Positions 1 to 7,762 of a DNA stretch of 16,616 bases are shown in pieces. Made by a program: the position numbers and the translations under genes. Under the pieces are notes generated by a model. That model saw only the letters and a program-made list of their open reading frames with translations, searched no databases and was not told the DNA's origin. Positions within the stretch are counted from its first letter, which is position 1, and each line of letters begins with the position of its first letter. Origin of the DNA: DATDCY01 sp964513745 (GTDB lineage: Bacteria > JAUVQV01 > DATDCY01); NCBI GenBank assembly GCA_964513745.1, contig CAZEOK010000070.1, forward strand, positions 1 to 16,616. The letters are read 5' to 3'.

Positions 1-294
1 CGGATGATCGGCTCCGACATCATCCTGATCGCGATCAACACCCGCTTCAAGGTCGAGCTCACCGACAGCCAGAACGGCTTCAGGGCAATCCGCACCGACG
101 TAGCCCGCCAGCTCGGCCTGAAGGAGAACATCACCACGATCGAGCAGGAGATGACGATCAAGGCCCTGAAGAAGGGCTTCCGCTGCGGGGAAGTGGCGGC
201 CCACGAGTACGCCCGGCGCGCCGGCCACTCCTCGATCAAGCTCCGCAAGGTCTGGTTCCGGTATATCTGGAGCGTCGTCAAGAACATCTTCTGA
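1..294 (+). CDS. GT2 family glycosyltransferase, C-terminal part (5' end outside window)
   Basis: The frame is open from base 1 to the TGA at 292-294, so only about the last 97 codons are present. The sequence D-S-Q-N-G-F-R-A near residue 24, followed by an I-E-Q-E-M acidic stretch and a basic, aromatic tail, matches the C-terminal half of dolichol-phosphate mannosyltransferase/polyprenyl-phosphate glycosyltransferases. These enzymes move a sugar from a nucleotide donor to a polyprenyl phosphate on the cytoplasmic face of the membrane. The nucleotide-binding and DxD motifs lie upstream of the window and cannot be checked. No C-terminal membrane segments are visible, so this resembles the short soluble DPM1-like class. 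It is followed after 40 bases by a GT-C gene, the usual consumer of such lipid-linked sugars. The family is fairly sure; the sugar is unknown. Confidence 0.8.
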   Translation, partial: RMIGSDIILIAINTRFKVELTDSQNGFRAIRTDVARQLGLKENITTIEQEMTIKALKKGFRCGEVAAHEYARRAGHSSIKLRKVWFRYIWSVVKNIF

Positions 295-334
295 CGACAG
301 CCCACCCCGCCAGGAGCACGGAACCGCCCACCGC
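295..334. other. Intergenic gap, GT2 to GT-C
   Basis: The 40 bases hold an AGGAG at 312-316 but no promoter or hairpin that I can defend. The two genes are probably co-transcribed. Confidence 0.5.
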
Positions 335-2074
335 ATGACGACGAGGAACAGAAATTTCCTGCTCCTCTCCCTGATCGTCCTCGGGGCCGTTGCGGTGCGC
401 TTCTACGGCCTCGACTGGGGCCTCCCCTACCACTTCAACAGCGACGAGCGGATCATGGTGATCCTCGCGGAGAAGATCCGCGCCGCCGCCTCTCTTGACC
501 AGCTACCGGTCAAGGACGGCAAGTTCTTCATCTACCCGCCCCTGTTGCTGCACCTGCTGCTGGTCGTCGCCGTCCCCGTCTTCCACTTCGTGCCGTTCTC
601 GCCCACCGAACCGGCGTCTGCGACCCTGTACTACCTCCTTGGCCGGGGGGTCTCCGCCGCCTTCGGTGTCGGCACGGTGTTCCTGCTCTATGCGTTCGGG
701 AAACAGGCCTACTCCCGAAGCGCCGGGCTCCTGGGGGCGGCTTTTTTAGCTTTCTCTGTGCTTCACGTCCGGGACTCGCATTTTTTCACCACGGACGTGC
801 CCATGACGTTTTTCCTGGTCCTGCTGATGCTTCTGGCGCTGAGAATCGCCGAGGGGGCAGGCATCAGGACCTGGGTTGTGGCGGGTTTCGTGGCCGGCTT
901 GGCGATCACCACGAAGCAGACCTCATTGATCTTCTTCCCGGTTTTGCTGCTGGCCCACCTGGTCGCCTCATTCCGCGGGCGATCGGGACTCCGGGCGATC
1001 CGGGAGGAGATCCTGTCCGCCGACTTCTGGAAACCCCTGCTGCTGTTCGCCGCCGTCGCCGTCGTGACGGCGCTCGTCATGAACCCTTACCCGCTGATCG
1101 CGCCCCGCGAGTACCTCGACTCGCTCATCGTGCACTTCAGGAACATCAAGGGAGCGGAGCAACGCAACTGGGTCTTTCAGTTCACCGGGACGACGTTCTC
1201 CTATTGGTTCACCAACCTCCTCTGGTTCGGCATGGGGCCCCTCCCGCTGTTCGCCGGGCTGCTCGGCAGCTTCTGGGCCCTGGCCAGGAGAAGGACGGCC
1301 GACGTGCTCATCCTGTTCTTCCTCGCGCTCTACCTGGGCACTATCGGGGTCGGCTTCATGAAGTACATACGCTACGCAATCCCCATCATCCCGTTCCTGG
1401 CCCTGCTCGGCGGACGGCTTCTCGCCGACCTGCACGACCGGTTCCAGGGGGGTGCGAGGACGGCAGTCCGGGCGATCGCTGCCGCGGTGCTGGTCTCTTC
1501 GGCACTCCTCACGCTGGCCTACCTGAACATCTACCGGGCCGGGGACGCGCGGGTCCAGGCCTCCCGCTGGATCCACGACACGATCCCCGAGGGGACGACG
1601 GTGGTTGTGGACAACTCGCAGACCACCCCGCTGCTCGGCACCCTCTTCACCGAGCCGGAGTTCTTCGACGACTACATCATGTGCCTGAGCGACGACGACT
1701 GCGTGAAGCAGAACCGCTATGCCATCAAGGTTCTCAACATGAAGAGCTACAACTCCCGCGCGGTGCGGTCGTCCGAGCGCTTCGAGGCGTACGTCCGCGA
1801 GCGCTTGCAGGGGGCGCAGTATGTCATCGTGGGGGACGAGTTCTACGAGCAGTACCGGCGCCGCGAGGCCGACTACCCGGCCGTCGTGCGCTTCTATCGC
1901 GAGCTCTTCGCCGGCGAGCTGGGCTTTCGCGTGGTGAAGACCTTCAAGACCCGGCCGGCGCTGTTCGGATTCGAGTGGAATGACGACGACGCGGAGCTGA
2001 CCTTCCGCCTCTTCGACCACCCGCAGGTCCGGATTCTCCAGAGGATCGCCGACGAGGCGCACGATGCCCGTTGA
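335..2074 (+). CDS. GT39/PMT-like integral-membrane glycosyltransferase (GT-C fold)
   Basis: This 579-residue protein has about ten or more hydrophobic segments from residue 8 to about 400 and a soluble C-terminal tail. The first loop after TM1 carries N-S-D-E (D37, E38), the acidic pair expected in GT39/ArnT-type enzymes that use polyprenyl-phosphate sugars. A second loop has R-D-S-H-F-F-T-T-D-V-P near residues 146-156, as in PMT relatives. The tail ends in a phenylalanine-rich region with F-D-H-P-x-V, a phrase I associate with this family's C-terminus. It should transfer a sugar from a lipid carrier to a protein or glycan on the periplasmic side. The acceptor cannot be told. The gene lies 40 bases after the GT2 gene and overlaps the next gene by 11 bases, which supports one operon. 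An AGGAG at 312-316 is too far upstream to be a convincing ribosome site, so the start is moderately sure. Confidence 0.85.
   Translation: MTTRNRNFLLLSLIVLGAVAVRFYGLDWGLPYHFNSDERIMVILAEKIRAAASLDQLPVKDGKFFIYPPLLLHLLLVVAVPVFHFVPFSPTEPASATLYYLLGRGVSAAFGVGTVFLLYAFGKQAYSRSAGLLGAAFLAFSVLHVRDSHFFTTDVPMTFFLVLLMLLALRIAEGAGIRTWVVAGFVAGLAITTKQTSLIFFPVLLLAHLVASFRGRSGLRAIREEILSADFWKPLLLFAAVAVVTALVMNPYPLIAPREYLDSLIVHFRNIKGAEQRNWVFQFTGTTFSYWFTNLLWFGMGPLPLFAGLLGSFWALARRRTADVLILFFLALYLGTIGVGFMKYIRYAIPIIPFLALLGGRLLADLHDRFQGGARTAVRAIAAAVLVSSALLTLAYLNIYRAGDARVQASRWIHDTIPEGTTVVVDNSQTTPLLGTLFTEPEFFDDYIMCLSDDDCVKQNRYAIKVLNMKSYNSRAVRSSERFEAYVRERLQGAQYVIVGDEFYEQYRRREADYPAVVRFYRELFAGELGFRVVKTFKTRPALFGFEWNDDDAELTFRLFDHPQVRILQRIADEAHDAR
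2054..2057 (+). promoter_or_regulatory. Shine-Dalgarno GAGG for the GT-C/propeller fusion gene
   Basis: GAGG lies six bases before the ATG at 2064, inside the end of the upstream GT-C gene. It supports the start that creates the 11-base overlap between the two genes. Confidence 0.5.
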
Positions 2075-4871
2075 ACCGCTGAGCGCTGCGGGTCCTCCGC
2101 CCGGGCCGGCGCCGGTCGCCAGACAACCCCACTCCCGATGGGGAGTGCCTCTGCTGGCGGCCGCGATCGTGGCCGGGCTCGTTCCCCGTGTCCTGCTGAT
2201 CCTCCAGGGCAAGATCAACTCTGACGAGGCGATCGTCGGACTGATGGGGATGGAAATCCTCAAGGGCCACCATTTCGCCTTCTACATGGGGCAGGGCTAC
2301 ATGGGGAGCCTCGAGGCCTACGTTGCCGCGCTCCTCTTCGCACTTTTCAAGCCATCGGCACCGGCACTGAAGCTGGCCCCCTTCCTCTTCTTCCTGGCCG
2401 CAGCCTGGTTCCACCACCGCCTGGCCGCCCGGCTCTTCGGCGACCTGGCCGCCCGACTGACCCTGGTCTTCCTGTTCTGCTCGTCGTGGTGTTTCAGCGC
2501 CTGGAGCTTCGCCCCGCGGGGGGGGTACATGACGGCGCTGGCCCTCGGCGGCGCCGCCTTGCTGCTCGGGGCCCGCATGCAGGCCGACGGCGGCGGCGTT
2601 CGCCAGAACCTCCTGATGGGAGTCTTGTGCGGCCTCGGCCTCTGGACCCATTTCTTCTTCGTTTACTACATCCTTCCTCTGGGCCTGTTCATCGTCCTGC
2701 CCACCCTGCGACCCGCGGGACGGCTGCGGCGTCTGGCTTCCCTGACCGCCGGGTTCCTTGCCGGGGCCCTTCCTCTCATCGTCTGGAACCTGCGCCACGG
2801 GATGGAGAGCTTCCGGCTGAGGAAGTTCGTCGGCCGCCTCGACGTCTGGGAGAACCTGCGCAACCTGGTCGAGCGCCAGATCCCCTATCTGCTCGGGGGA
2901 TCGCGCTTGGACGAGCGGGGTTTCTTCTGGCTGCCGGTGGCCTGGATCGTCATGGCCGCCTGGGCCGCCGCGGCCATGTGGTACCTCTGCCGTGCAGGCG
3001 CTCGCTGCGCGCGAGGGTCCGCAGATTGTCGCGCGAGCCTGCTTCTCCCCGGCGTGGCGACCACCGCCGTGTTCCTGTTCCTGGGTACCGGCTTCGGCAG
3101 CATGAACACGCAGCGCTACCTGCTCCCCGTCTATCCGGTGGCCGCCATCGCCCTGGCGGTCCTGGCGGCCGACCTGTGGCGCCGTAAGGCCGCTCTCGGG
3201 GCAGCCCTGACCCTGTTCATCGTCGGGATCAATCTCTGGGGCGCCGCCGCATTCGCTCTCACCAAGGGCATCCCCGAGGGACAGGTCCAGAAACGCGAAG
3301 TTGCCGAAGTCCTGGAGTTCTGCCGGAAGGAAGGGGTGCGAACAGCCTGGGCGGAACACTGGACCTGCTACCTGCTGACCTTCCTGAGCCGCGAAGAGCT
3401 GATCGTGGCCGACGCGGAGCGCGAGCGCTACGAGCCGTTCCAGCGGCTCGTGGCGGGATCTTCCGGTGCGGCGCTGATCTACGATGGGGAATCCCCGGAT
3501 ATCGCCACGGCACTGAAAACACTGGGCCTTCGCTGGGTCGAGGGGCGGGCCGCCCACTGGACCGTTTACGCCAATCCCGGCTCCGACCCCGCCATAGGGC
3601 CCATAGATCGCCGGCTCCACACCCGGGTATCCGGGACGGAGGGGGGAGCGTTTGTTCCACTGCCGGAAGGTGGGGTCAGGACAGCGGCTGCGCAGGCGGC
3701 CGGCGACCGGGCCATCCTCGAAATTGGCTCTGTCCAGCAGGTCAACGGCATCGTCCTTTCCCCGGGCGAAGAGCGGCGCGAACACCCCTTCCAATTGAGC
3801 GTGGAGACGAGCCTGGGGGGCACCTCGTGGGAGCCGGCCGCCACGGTCGAATCCGTTGTCGATGGGCTTTACTGGGATGGGGGGATCCGCCGGGACCACA
3901 GCGGCACCGCGATGGTCCGCTTCCGCCCCCGGCCGGCTGCATTTGTCCGCGTGACCCTCGGCGAGCCTTTAAAAAACAGGCGCTGGAGCTTGGCGAAAGC
4001 CGATGTGACGGTGGCGGAAGAGCAGTTCACGGCGTCGTCCGACACAACCACGAAGCGGGGGATCATCTTGTTCCAATCCCGGGTCGAGGGACGCTGGCAG
4101 ATCTTCTCGCTGGACCTGGCCACCGGCAAGCGGACTCGCCTGGCCCGTTCGGGAGCGGACGACACCTACCCGGTCGCGTCGCCCGATGGCGCATGGATCG
4201 TCTTCGAGTCCACCCGGGAGGGATCACCGGCCATCTGGCGCATGCGCGCGGACGGCACTGGGGCCGAGCGGTTGTCGGAGGGAGGACGCGGGTGCACTAC
4301 TCCCTGCTGGGGGGCCGGTGGTTCCTCGATCCTCTACAACTGCTCCGAGGGCGGGCGGGAAGAGATCTTCGCGCTGGATCTCGCCGCGCGGCGGGAGCGA
4401 CCCGTGACGAAGAGCTTCTGGCGGAGCATCCTCCCGGACGTCTCGCCGGACGGGAAGCAAATCGCCTTTGCCCGGAATGAGCTGGGCTGGGACGTCTACC
4501 GGATGAATACCGACGGCTCCGAGGTCAGGCAGCTCACCTCGAAGGGAGGCAACTGCCGCCCCGACTGGTCACCGGGTGGAAAGCGGATCGCCTACGTCTC
4601 GGACGTCGCGGACGGCAAAGGGGACATCTGGACCATGGACGCCGACGGCGGAAATCCGGTCCGCGTCACCGACGGCGACGACAGCTACGACTACAATCCC
4701 GCATGGTCCCCCGATGGCCGATGGATCGTCTACGAGACGACGAAGGGCAGCAAGAGCGGCCCCTGGTCGCTGGCGGTGCTGCCGGCGTCCGGCGGAACCC
4801 CGATCCTGCTCACCCCGGCCGGCGCGGACGACCGCTACCCGGACTGGACTCCCGGCGGGAACGATCGATGA
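2064..4871 (+). CDS. GT-C glycosyltransferase fused to discoidin-like and TolB-like beta-propeller domains
   Basis: This 935-residue, three-part protein starts with a GT39-like membrane domain (about residues 25-400). Its first loop has N-S-D-E (D54, E55), followed by G-Q-G-Y-M-G-S-L-E. Residues about 536-652 look like an F5/8-type C (discoidin-like) beta-sandwich: a G-S-V-Q-Q-V-N-G-I-V strand, E-T-S-L-G-G-T-S-W and a closing V-R-V-T strand. From about residue 665 to the end there are about six PD40/TolB-like repeats, seen as recurring S-P-D-G or S-P-G-G turns followed by a strand and then I-W/V-Y-x-M-x-x-D-G. In ArnT-type enzymes the C-terminus is periplasmic, so both added domains probably sit there and may bind glycan or protein. 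The ATG overlaps the previous gene and has GAGG six bases upstream. The stop forms ATGA with a 9-codon mini-ORF. The catalytic family is fairly sure, the propeller sure, and the discoidin call moderate. Confidence 0.85.
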   Translation: MPVEPLSAAGPPPGPAPVARQPHSRWGVPLLAAAIVAGLVPRVLLILQGKINSDEAIVGLMGMEILKGHHFAFYMGQGYMGSLEAYVAALLFALFKPSAPALKLAPFLFFLAAAWFHHRLAARLFGDLAARLTLVFLFCSSWCFSAWSFAPRGGYMTALALGGAALLLGARMQADGGGVRQNLLMGVLCGLGLWTHFFFVYYILPLGLFIVLPTLRPAGRLRRLASLTAGFLAGALPLIVWNLRHGMESFRLRKFVGRLDVWENLRNLVERQIPYLLGGSRLDERGFFWLPVAWIVMAAWAAAAMWYLCRAGARCARGSADCRASLLLPGVATTAVFLFLGTGFGSMNTQRYLLPVYPVAAIALAVLAADLWRRKAALGAALTLFIVGINLWGAAAFALTKGIPEGQVQKREVAEVLEFCRKEGVRTAWAEHWTCYLLTFLSREELIVADAERERYEPFQRLVAGSSGAALIYDGESPDIATALKTLGLRWVEGRAAHWTVYANPGSDPAIGPIDRRLHTRVSGTEGGAFVPLPEGGVRTAAAQAAGDRAILEIGSVQQVNGIVLSPGEERREHPFQLSVETSLGGTSWEPAATVESVVDGLYWDGGIRRDHSGTAMVRFRPRPAAFVRVTLGEPLKNRRWSLAKADVTVAEEQFTASSDTTTKRGIILFQSRVEGRWQIFSLDLATGKRTRLARSGADDTYPVASPDGAWIVFESTREGSPAIWRMRADGTGAERLSEGGRGCTTPCWGAGGSSILYNCSEGGREEIFALDLAARRERPVTKSFWRSILPDVSPDGKQIAFARNELGWDVYRMNTDGSEVRQLTSKGGNCRPDWSPGGKRIAYVSDVADGKGDIWTMDADGGNPVRVTDGDDSYDYNPAWSPDGRWIVYETTKGSKSGPWSLAVLPASGGTPILLTPAGADDRYPDWTPGGNDR

Positions 4872-4897
4872 GCAGAAAGGACAGCGAAGGGCCGTGA
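4868..4897 (+). CDS. Nine-codon bridging mini-ORF
   Basis: ATG at 4868 overlaps the stop of the GT-C/propeller gene as ATGA. The frame runs M-S-R-K-D-S-E-G-P and ends in a TGA at 4895-4897 that overlaps the GTG start of the hydrolase as GTGA. Ribosomes finishing the upstream gene could restart here and then restart again on the hydrolase. This is a geometric observation; no peptide function is implied and it may be chance. Confidence 0.35.
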   Translation: MSRKDSEGP

Positions 4898-5835
4898 AGA
4901 GCTCGAAGATCCTGTGCGCGCTGGCCCTGGTCCTCGTCGCCGGGCACTTTTTCCGCGCCCCTGCCCTTCGATACGCCGCCGATCAGGTCCGCAGGACCGG
5001 CTGGCCGGGCAAACGCGTCACGACCGCCGAGGTGCGCTTCCCCAGTGGGAACCTCCGGATCGCCGGGACCCTCTTCACGCCATCCACGCTCCCCGGCCTC
5101 TACCCGGCGGTGATCATCAGCCATGGCGGCACCCGCCTCGGGCGACGGCTGGCCCTCTACACCGTGGCCGCCCGCAAACTGGCAGAGCGTGGTTACATCG
5201 TCTTGACCTTCGACTTCCGAGGCTTCGGGGACTCGGAGCGTCCGCGCCGCTTCGAGACCGCATCCGACCTGGACTTCGTCAGGGACGTCAGCGCGGCGGC
5301 GGACTACCTGGCCACGCTCCCGCGAGTCGACTCCACCCGGATCAGCGCCATCGGGCACTCCTTCGGGGCCGGGGTGGTCGTGGCGGCCGCCCTGCGCGAC
5401 CATCGCATCGGTCGGGCAGTGTCGATCTCGCCCGGGCGCAACACGGCCAGGCGCTTTTTCGGGCCGGACGCCACCGATCCCGACTACCCGAGCCGACGGA
5501 TGTCCCTCGACATGAACATCGACCCCGTCATTCCCCGGGCACTCTTCGACCCGCACCTCAAGGACTACGTGGCCGAGGCCATCCTCGACCACGCTGTCCA
5601 CCCGCCGGTCCTCCTTGTGGACGGGGGAGAGGAAAACGAAGACGACCTGGCCTTCCTCGAGAATGTCGCCGCCCGGATGACCGCGCCCAAGGGGTACGTC
5701 ACCATCCCCGGGGCCGACCACTACTTCGGCACGCGGCAGGACCAGGACGGGTTCCCGTCGACGACTGACTACGACCCGCATGTGATGGACGAACTAGTAG
5801 ACGCCATCGACAGTTGGCTCCGGAATGACGGATGA
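4894..5835 (+). CDS. Secreted or membrane-anchored alpha/beta hydrolase
   Basis: The protein has 313 residues from a GTG start. The first 25 residues are a short basic stretch and a hydrophobic segment, read as a signal peptide or anchor, so the enzyme likely acts in the periplasm. The fold is a classic alpha/beta hydrolase: H-G-G oxyanion region near residue 77, G-F-G-D-S after strand 4, nucleophile elbow G-H-S-F-G-A with S156, likely acid D243 in L-V-D-G-G, and histidine H276 in G-A-D-H-Y-F. All three catalytic positions are present, so it should be active as an esterase, acyltransferase or peptidase-like hydrolase; the substrate is unknown. The longer frame reaching back to 4576 lies inside the upstream gene and is rejected. 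GTG 4894 follows an AAAGGA twelve bases upstream and is coupled by GTGA to the mini-ORF. It is last in the plus-strand operon. Confidence 0.85.
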   Translation: MKSSKILCALALVLVAGHFFRAPALRYAADQVRRTGWPGKRVTTAEVRFPSGNLRIAGTLFTPSTLPGLYPAVIISHGGTRLGRRLALYTVAARKLAERGYIVLTFDFRGFGDSERPRRFETASDLDFVRDVSAAADYLATLPRVDSTRISAIGHSFGAGVVVAAALRDHRIGRAVSISPGRNTARRFFGPDATDPDYPSRRMSLDMNIDPVIPRALFDPHLKDYVAEAILDHAVHPPVLLVDGGEENEDDLAFLENVAARMTAPKGYVTIPGADHYFGTRQDQDGFPSTTDYDPHVMDELVDAIDSWLRNDG

Positions 5836-5900
5836 CAGGATGAACTAGGCGAATGGGTGGCGCGAAGGGGAGGTCTCCTGCACGCTGACGAAGCCCCCTC
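5836..5900. other. Convergent intergenic gap
   Basis: The 65 bases separate the ends of the alpha/beta hydrolase and radical SAM genes. Only weak five-pair G/C complementarity is visible and no T-run, so no terminator is called. Confidence 0.5.
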
Positions 5901-6947
5901 TCAGACGAGAATCCGACCGATGTTCCCGAGGATGCTCTGGTAGGCCTCGCACGGCGTCCAGCAGTGCGGGCACCGCCCCTCCCGGATCTCCTGCCGCACC
6001 GCAAGCGTTCCCGGCGCATTCCAGATCCTGCCCAGATCGTACTCCTGCTCCCGGATGTTCCCGAGGGGATGGTCCCACATGCTGCAGGGATAGACGTTCC
6101 CGGTCGGGTCGAGGTAGCAGGAATCGTGCAGCGCGTGGCAGGGCAATGGCGTCCTCCCCGTCCGCAGGTAGTCCCCGACGCGGCGCAGGTAGGCCCACTC
6201 CAGGAACGCGGCCGGGTTCAGGTGGAAGCCCCGCAGCCGCCGGTAACGCTCGACCTCTTCGCGCATCGCGCCGCGGTCGAGGTCCGAGAGGCTCTCGTCC
6301 TGGTTGCCGTAGAACGCCGAGACGTGGGCGATGTTCACGTGATAATCCTCATAACCCAGCCAGGGCAACTCGGCCCTGGCGGCGGCGAAGGCGGTCGGGA
6401 ACTCCCGCATGTTGTAACGTGAAAGCGTCATGCCGAGGGCGGCCTGCACCCCGGGAATCCCACGCAATTGCCGGAATGTCTCGATCTGCCGCCGCCAACC
6501 GCCCTTGACGCCGCGGATCTCGTCGTTGACGCCCTCGTCGCCATCGGTGCTCACCGTGATGAAGAGCCGCTCCGGGCCAAGCGCCGTGATCCGCCGCACT
6601 CCCTCCACAATCCTGTCGGTGAGGTAGCCGTTCGTCGGGAAGTTCAGCAGCAGCAGGCGCGGCGAAGCGCGGATGATCGCCTCTGCGATGTCGACGAAGT
6701 CCTTCCGGAGAAAGACCTCGCCGCCGGTGAGGTGCGCCCAGGAGAGACCGCGGTTCTTCGCGAAGAAGCGCCGTATCTCGTCGAGCGAAAGCTCGTCCCC
6801 GGGCTTGAGTTTCCAGATGCCGCAGGTGCGGCAGCGATAGTTGCAGCGGTGCGTGACGGAAAAGAGCAGCTTGTAGGGGAAGCGGGGCCGCCGCAGGTTC
6901 GAGGTGGCGACGGTCCCGGCGAACCGCAGATAGCGCAGGGGGTTCAT
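5901..6947 (-). CDS. Radical SAM enzyme with SPASM-type C-terminal domain
   Basis: This 348-residue protein has the radical SAM cluster motif C-x3-C-x2-C at C35, C39 and C42 (H-R-C-N-Y-R-C-R-T-C-G). L-T-G-G-E-V-F-L, the SAM-binding G-G-E region, follows. From about residue 262 to 335 there is a cysteine-rich SPASM/twitch-like region: C-H-A-L-H-D-S-C-Y, Y-P-C-S-M-W, and R-C-P-H-C-W-T-P-C, enough to hold auxiliary Fe-S clusters. It therefore makes a 5'-deoxyadenosyl radical in the cytoplasm. Members act on peptides, sugars or lipids, and the substrate cannot be read here. ATG 6947 is preferred because its N-terminus is compact; a GTG at 6965 would add six residues. Neither has a good ribosome site. 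It follows the lipoprotein gene on the same strand after 65 bases that hold a strong hairpin. Confidence 0.9.
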   Translation of the reverse strand: MNPLRYLRFAGTVATSNLRRPRFPYKLLFSVTHRCNYRCRTCGIWKLKPGDELSLDEIRRFFAKNRGLSWAHLTGGEVFLRKDFVDIAEAIIRASPRLLLLNFPTNGYLTDRIVEGVRRITALGPERLFITVSTDGDEGVNDEIRGVKGGWRRQIETFRQLRGIPGVQAALGMTLSRYNMREFPTAFAAARAELPWLGYEDYHVNIAHVSAFYGNQDESLSDLDRGAMREEVERYRRLRGFHLNPAAFLEWAYLRRVGDYLRTGRTPLPCHALHDSCYLDPTGNVYPCSMWDHPLGNIREQEYDLGRIWNAPGTLAVRQEIREGRCPHCWTPCEAYQSILGNIGRILV

Positions 6948-6972
6948 GGTGCGCGAGGGTCGCACAGAAGGG

Positions 6973-6999
6973 GCGGCGGATCAAGAAGTGATCCGCCGC
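6973..6999 (+). terminator. Perfect 11-bp hairpin with T-run on the plus strand
   Basis: Arms at 6973-6983 and 6989-6999 pair without mismatch around the loop AGAAG, followed on the plus strand by five T's (7000-7004) and CTC. The form is that of an intrinsic terminator for plus-strand transcription. Both flanking genes are on the minus strand, where the hairpin is preceded by A's and followed by CCCTTCTG, so it would be a poor terminator there. It may stop antisense transcription or act as an RNA structure between the lipoprotein and radical SAM genes. Confidence 0.55.
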
Positions 7000-7012
7000 T
7001 TTTTCTCCCGCC

Positions 7013-7690
7013 TCAGGACTTCGTGAAGCTGATGTTCCTGAACTCCATCCCGACGATGCCGCCGTTGGTGTCCTGGTATCCTGATCCGGACGGCGGCCAG
7101 CCGAAGCCGGCAAGCAGGTCCTCGCTGACACCGCCATACGCCCAGGAGTTGCGCAGTTCCCCGTCGATGGTCAGGGTGATCGTGGTCCCGTCCATCGTGA
7201 CGTCGAAGCTGTACCAATGCTCCGGGTCCCAGGGTGCGTCCTGGTCCACGTAGCACTCTTCCTCGCCGTGATCCCCGGGCCAGACGTCCGGCTGGTTGTA
7301 GCGACCCTTGACCTTGCCGTAGTTGCACCAGTAGTCGTTATAGGCGTACTCGAAGGGGATATAGAGGAAGCCTTCGCCCGCGCCCTTGTAGTAGAAGTTG
7401 CTGCCGTTCCAGATGTAGAAGTAGATGTACTCGGGGTCAGGCGTGGTGCCCTGCGGCACGAAGTTGTTCGTGAAACCCTTCGCCTCGAAGTGGATCGTGC
7501 CCTTCGGATTGTTGCCGAGCTCGATCTCCGTCCGGTCGCCGGAGCTGGATACCGTGAAAGTCTCCTCGACGGCCGGGGCCGTGCTGTCGGCCGAGCCGCA
7601 GCTCGCCGCGGCGGCAACGAGTCCCGCCAGCGCAAGCGCCGAGAGCGCACGAAACGCCTTCCGGCCGCGTGAAAGGTGCAAACTCTTCAT
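7013..7690 (-). CDS. Lipoprotein with concanavalin A/LamG-like domain
   Basis: This 225-residue protein begins with a lipoprotein signal: basic n-region, hydrophobic h-region and A-A-S-C with the lipidated cysteine at C31. Residue +2 is Gly, not Asp, so outer-membrane sorting is likely. The mature part is one beta-rich domain unusually full of Tyr, Trp and Phe (for example Y-I-Y-F-Y-I-W). The segment W-Y-S-F-D-V-T-M-D-G-T-T-I-T-L-T-I-D-G is the strand-turn-strand typical of LamG/concanavalin A-like domains. No glutamates of a glycosidase active site stand out, so binding rather than cleavage is favoured. ATG 7690 is chosen over an extension to 7762 because GGGAGG lies seven bases upstream and the signal peptide starts there. 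The gene sits between a GT-C gene and the radical SAM gene. It could bind, carry or be the acceptor of the glycan; this is inference. Confidence 0.8.
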   Translation of the reverse strand: MKSLHLSRGRKAFRALSALALAGLVAAAASCGSADSTAPAVEETFTVSSSGDRTEIELGNNPKGTIHFEAKGFTNNFVPQGTTPDPEYIYFYIWNGSNFYYKGAGEGFLYIPFEYAYNDYWCNYGKVKGRYNQPDVWPGDHGEEECYVDQDAPWDPEHWYSFDVTMDGTTITLTIDGELRNSWAYGGVSEDLLAGFGWPPSGSGYQDTNGGIVGMEFRNISFTKS

Positions 7691-7697
7691 TCCGTTT

Positions 7698-7703
7698 CCT
7701 CCC
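7698..7703 (-). promoter_or_regulatory. Strong Shine-Dalgarno GGGAGG for the lipoprotein
   Basis: GGGAGG on the minus strand lies seven bases before ATG 7690. It is one of the strongest ribosome sites in the window and fixes this start. Confidence 0.8.
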
Positions 7704-7735
7704 TTGAGTTCGTTTGGTGTCCCTGGCCCGGGGTA

Positions 7736-7762
7736 AGTATCACCTCGCGCGGCGCGCGTCAA
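7736..7762 (-). promoter_or_regulatory. Possible promoter for the lipoprotein gene
   Basis: TTGACG (7757-7762, minus) and GATACT (7736-7741, minus) are 15 bases apart. The first matches the -35 consensus at five of six positions and the second the -10 at four of six. The spacer is short and contains a CGCGC-GGC-GCGCG inverted repeat, so confidence is low. Transcription would begin about 40 bases before the ATG. Confidence 0.3.

Noticed and set aside
968..3899. Long minus-strand open frames (431 and 651 codons) opposite the two plus-strand GT-C genes
   Set aside because: They are low-complexity Arg/Gly/Pro/Glu-rich translations without any domain, typical of the antisense strand of GC-rich genes. 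The plus strand encodes clear membrane proteins.
4576..4893. Upstream extension of the hydrolase frame
   Set aside because: It overlaps the propeller domain of the previous gene and translates to Arg/Thr/Pro-rich low-complexity sequence. The signal peptide begins at GTG 4894.
5860..5900. Possible terminator hairpin between convergent hydrolase and radical SAM genes
   Set aside because: Only about five G/C pairs across a loop of more than 20 bases and no T-run.
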